A stretch of DNA of 64,000 nucleotides from Mikania micrantha (lineage: Eukaryota > Streptophyta > Magnoliopsida > Asterales > Asteraceae), in the NCBI GenBank assembly GCA_009363875.1, contig CM018697.1, positions 49,803,484 to 49,867,483 on the forward strand, in the 5' to 3' direction. Positions 60,062 to 64,000 of this stretch are shown piece by piece; position 1 is the stretch's first letter, and each line of letters starts with the position of its first letter. Below the pieces are notes generated by a model that was not told the origin of the DNA, made no database searches, and saw only the letters and a program-made list of their open reading frames with translations. The translations under genes and the position numbers were made by a program.

Positions 60062-60490
60062 TAAACTCGGGTCCACGTCTTGAGTTCCAACGAACCTTGA
60101 CGATCGGAATACGGCTTCGCCTTAGTTGTTTAACCTTGCGATCCATAATCTCGAAAGGTTCTTCTATGAAATGCAATTGCTCGTCCACTTGTATTTCTTC
60201 GATCGGTATGACGAGTGACTCGTCAGCAAGGCATTTCTTTAAGTTTGAGACGTGAAATAAGTCATGCACACCACTGAGTTCATCTGGTAATCTCAGTCTA
60301 TACGCCACAGGACCAATACATTCGATGATCTCGAATGGTCCCACGTATCGTGGTGCTAATTTGCCTTTCTTTCCAAAACATACTACACCTTTACATGGGG
60401 ACACCTTCAACACGACACGATCTCCCACTTGGAATTCCAACGGCTTGCGTCGTTTGTCGGCATAGCTCTTTTGTCCGCTCCTTGTTGCTA
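60062..60490 (-). pseudogene. Gypsy F integrase C-terminus (right of copia 2)
   Basis: Reverse strand, one open frame: GQKSYADKRRKPLEFQVGDR, VVLKVSPCKGVVCFGKKGKL, PRYVGPFEIIECIGPVAY, DLFHVSNLKKCLADESLVIP, RIPIVKVRWNSRRGPEF. It is cut by copia 2 inside the tail that continues at 45571. Upstream of about 60490 the integrase core is missing, replaced by LTR-like DNA from 60510; the extra open frame upstream of GQKSYA is not integrase. Confidence 0.85.
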
Positions 60491-60509
60491 AATTATACAA
60501 GACACTTAC

Positions 60510-62186
60510 TGTGACAATCCGACTTTTCGGATTAACCTTGTTAACTGAAAATGGTGTGATCACAGGCCCAACAAGACATGGAAGGCCCAGTAAGGCCAAG
60601 GAAGGCCCAGTAAGATCAAAGTAGGTCCAATTGAGCCAAGATAAGCCCAATCACAAACCTGAGGCCCAAGGGAGGCCCAATTACAAATTCAAGGCCCAAG
60701 ATAGACTCAACTATATTTTGTGAGGCCCAAGTGGACAGAAGGTAGGCCCAATGAGACTAATGTAGGCCCAATTGTATTTAAGAAGCCCAATTGGGTTAAT
60801 TTAGCCAAAAATGTTCTAATTGGTTTAATTGGTGAAAATCCGGCAATTCGCGGTTAACTTCGTTAATCAGAAATTAACCGAAATGATGTGAAATCATTTA
60901 AAATCAAATTGGAAGGATGGAAATTGATCAGAAACAGTCTTAGAATGTTAAAACTTCAAGGATTAGGATTACAATTCAATAAAAGACTCAATTTTGACTT
61001 TGAGAGTCAAAATTAGGCCGTATAAGTGGGTAAATTCGAAATTCTTATTAAATCATTGTAATTAATCGAAATTATCATTCATAACTGTCATGTTAATGAT
61101 GAATATCAATGATCATCGGTTATTAGGTCCATAAATGATCGAATTTAAACCAATTAAGGGCCAAGAGTCGTAACCGACCCCAAATCGCATTCAAATGTGT
61201 ATAAACCGAGCATCAATTGCACAATTTCACTTTCCTAATCAGTAATCGACATCTTCTGAAGAAGTTTTAAGCTGCAATTTGATCTTGGAAGCTCTATATC
61301 GAAGAATACAATATTGGGTCGGCCGTAGTTCAAGCAAAGTGAGGGTTTTAACAATTCGACATAGAATCAAGTAAGTTTTTACTCCTAAACCTTCTAAACA
61401 TGCCGACTAAACAAATTCCCATGATGAATCCAAGTTCTAATATCGAATTAATCAGTTTCTATTTCTAGGGTTCATCATGAAAACTGTTTTGGGGATTTTG
61501 TATAAAATGAATTTAAAAATTCAATTGATTGTTGCAGATAGTTTCGTGGGATCATAATAAACGAAATCCCCATGTCAATTGCTAATAATAGAATCGGATT
61601 ATAGCATTTCGACTGCTAGGGCTTGTTCTAAGAAATGTTTTGGGGATTTCTATACAAATGGATTTAAGAATCGAATTAAATAGCATGGGTAGATTCAGAA
61701 GAGGTCGACTAAGGTTAAACCTAAGTTAATTGTGACTGATAACAACGAATTGATTGAATTCTAGTTTCTAGGACTTGTTATAAGAACGAAACTAGGACTT
61801 TGATTCTGAAGAGTTTAAGAATGAAATTATTTGTTACAGTTAGCTTCAGAAAATCTCGATGATGCATAGCCATATGTTAATTTCATCAAATAGCAAAGAA
61901 TTGAATGATTTTGGGTCTAGGGTTCTTCGGTTAGAATGAAATTGGGGAATCTGAACTAGATGAGCTTGATAATCAAATCATTTAGTACAGAAGGATTCGA
62001 AGTTCTATGATAAAGGAAAACTCTAGGAATTCAAGAACAATTGATCATGAATTTAATCAATTTGAATTGGAAATGGATAAACCCACGTTCGGATGTTTAC
62101 ACCTTCAATTAAAAGAGTTATAGTAGTTTATTTTTGAATTAAACTCACCTACTTGGTCGATAAGATCCCAGAAATGAAAACCCTAT
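60510..62186 (+). mobile_element. LTR-like sequence G (forward, probably truncated)
   Basis: Starts TGTGACAATCCGAC beside gypsy F integrase, like other gypsy LTR starts here. Features: repeated GGCCCAA-type words (60560-60790, at least twelve), a TATAAAC site near 61196, and AT-rich non-coding DNA. No CA end is found; at 62187 a reverse-strand LTR begins, so G is probably cut there. Element identity is inferred from one end only. Confidence 0.5.
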
Positions 62187-64000
62187 TGTCACACCCCTGC
62201 GCCGCGTGCGGAATCCACGGCGCGGTGACGTATGATCAGTTGAATCATGCACAAGTATTGAATAAGAACAACCACAATGGATTACTACATTCCATAATGT
62301 TTAGACAGTTGATTTGTTACAGACAATCTATCTATCAAAAGTAAGACAACTACAGACCCAAAATATAGTTTACAAAATAAGACTCCAAACAAGACAATTA
62401 AACATTTAGGATTTAGTGTGTTTCTAATCCATCCTAGCATGTTTCTTCATCTTGTTCTATCTTAGTATGGTCTCCTTAGTTGTCTCTGAGAATGTCTTAA
62501 ACCTGATTACCTGAAACACGTGAAAAGTAACTGTCAACTACAGACGTAGTTGGTGAGAACAATAGGTTTAAGCATTTGTAAACATGAGTATATGATATAA
62601 GACATAGGTAAGTTAAAGCATCATAAGATTCACACGGATGAGCTGCAACCCAAACTAACATCAAGTAAGAAAATGAGTGTAAACAGTCCAATCACTGTTT
62701 GCACATGAGTCAACATATAATATCAAGTCCCAAACCACGTTTGGAGTTAGATAATATGTCAACAGTTTTGAATAAACCATATGTAACCGAAATCTGCAGT
62801 TAGTTTATAAAACAGATTTAAAAACTAACTGCAGCAATCGGTCTGCCCCAATGTATGTGTCCGCTTTCCCTTGTTGTGATCACCCAGTACTAACGCTAAT
62901 GAATATGATACTTGATGGGTTTATAAGTTTGTTTACAACAATGGACACCATGTTTTCTGAATCTTACTTTAACCGGATGTGTTAATGTCTTATTGAAAAC
63001 CTGGATTTAACTCCACGAGTTGAATCCTTTGTTTATGTAACATGAAATGAATCTCTTGATTTGAATACCATGTTGTGAACAACTTGACTTGAATACCATG
63101 TTTTGAACCAATGAATTTGAATACCATGTTTTGAACCAATGAATTTGAATACCATGTTATGAACCACTTGTTTTGAATACCATGATGTGAACCACTTGTT
63201 TTGAATACCATGATGTGAACCACTTGTTTTGAATACCATGATGTGAACCACTTGTTTTGAATACCATGATGTGATGACCTTGTGTAATAACAAGGTTTAT
63301 AACAAAAGGGTTTGTAAAATCCTTTATCAAAAGTGTTTATCCTTCATAAATACATTTGAGTAAATAATTTCAAACAGTTCAAAAGTCCCTTATAAAACCT
63401 TTTTAATGAAAAGAGTTTAGTAATTGACAAGTAAATTAAAACAGTTGACAATTTCTTTAAACAATTGATGAATCCCTTGGATTCGTAAGATGAACCTGAA
63501 ATGTTTATGACTTACACATAACTTGTGTAATGAAACAAGATTTAAATAGCGATTTTGATCACGTGTTCCACCCCAAAACAGTTATAAAACAGTAAAAGAG
63601 GGGCTAAAGTTCTCACCTGTCTGCAGTAGACTCTGAACTAAAACAGTTAGCAAGTAGCAAACAGGACTTCTAACTTGTTCCTATAACATTGTAATCATAC
63701 ATAAGATATAGGATTTATAATTGTATAACTTGATTCATTGATTGACTTGTGTTCTCATGATTTGATTGTTGTGAAAACTTGAATGTTATGCTTTGTATCA
63801 TTTGATTGATCATGGGTCCAAGAAACTTATGAAATGCTCTTTGATGCATAATTCTTATGCATAAATGATATTTGTTCAAGAATTTGAGAGCCATTGATTA
63901 CCATTAGTTGTGAAAAGATGTTCAATTGTTTTCAAGTCTTGTGATTGTGAATTTATCTTCATGATTGTTATTAAGTTATAACTTAACCAATTCATGATCA
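62187..64000 (-). mobile_element. LTR-like sequence H (reverse, runs off window)
   Basis: TGTCACACCCCTGCGCC at the left edge is the reverse complement of a gypsy LTR end (GGGGTGTGACA). The rest is AT-rich and non-coding to the window end, with a 28-bp minisatellite at 63063-63275. The other edge, polypurine tract or coding region is not in view. Confidence 0.55.
63063..63275. repeat. 28-bp minisatellite, 8 copies
   Basis: GAATACCATG recurs at 63063, 63091, 63119, 63147, 63175, 63203, 63231 and 63259, exactly 28 bases apart. The last four units are almost identical (GAACCACTTGTTTTGAATAC); the first four vary. Because 28 is not a multiple of 3, the open frames across it are artefacts of repetition. 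Confidence 0.93.

Noticed and set aside
60490..60650. N-terminal extension of the gypsy F frame (MGLSWLNWTYF) as part of the protein.
   Set aside because: It reads through LTR-like sequence G with its repeated GGCCCAA words; no integrase similarity upstream of GQKSYADKRR.
62990..63293. Overlapping open frames rich in WYSKQVVH/MVFK repeats as a repeat protein.
   Set aside because: Produced by a 28-bp minisatellite read in several frames; the unit is not a multiple of three and no start context or domain is seen.

Overview
The window looks like repeat-dense nuclear DNA of a flowering plant. It is AT-rich, has no recognisable host gene, and is almost entirely nested LTR retrotransposons. Asteraceae is my best guess: the Ty1/copia elements resemble Sirevirus (SIRE/Maximus) elements whose extra 3' ORF is, as I recall, commonly annotated in that family. 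No search was run. A short stretch of plastid petD DNA confirms a plant source.

Layout. 1-4759: end of a forward Ty3/gypsy element (integrase, polypurine tract, 3.7 kb LTR), inserted into the 3' LTR of reverse-strand gypsy element A. A spans 4760-30307 and is split by copia 1 (7143-24757; duplication GTGAG on both sides). Copia 1 is itself split by a 4.07 kb solo gypsy LTR ('LTR-B', 11896-15967; duplication GCTTC/GCTTT). 30308-31735 is unassigned. 31736-37510 is decayed reverse gypsy C, with 443 bp of plastid DNA (petD 3' end) in its RNase H domain. 37546-45485 is a rearranged block of gypsy integrase pieces (D reverse, E forward) and LTR-B copies in both orientations. 45572-60061 is copia 2 (reverse; duplication TAAAC on both sides), inserted in the pol end of gypsy F. 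60510-64000 holds two further LTR-like sequences (G forward, H reverse) with a 28-bp minisatellite.

Most interesting content. Both copia elements share a reverse-strand layout: LTR, tRNA-Met binding site, gag, pol, an internal polypurine tract, a spacer of about 2.15-2.19 kb, a 3' ORF of roughly 1,100 codons, terminal polypurine tract, LTR. The two 3' ORFs are diverged but colinear: conserved N-terminal domain, DPSFIPE plus nuclear-localisation-like basic clusters, coiled coil, acidic tract, conserved C-terminal domain. I see no transmembrane segment, so an envelope role looks unlikely. Each family has its own short motif array (ATTCGG/CCGAAT in copia 1, AGGTTCG/CGAACCT in copia 2). In both, the array sits at the same three places: the LTR U3 next to the TATA box, the leader before gag, and the leader before the 3' ORF. 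This suggests the 3' ORF has its own internal promoter.

Every retroelement coding region here carries stops or frameshifts, or is cut off. Copia 2 is the youngest-looking: its LTRs are very similar and its 3' ORF needs only two stops and one frameshift explained. Boundaries marked 'about' are read by eye.
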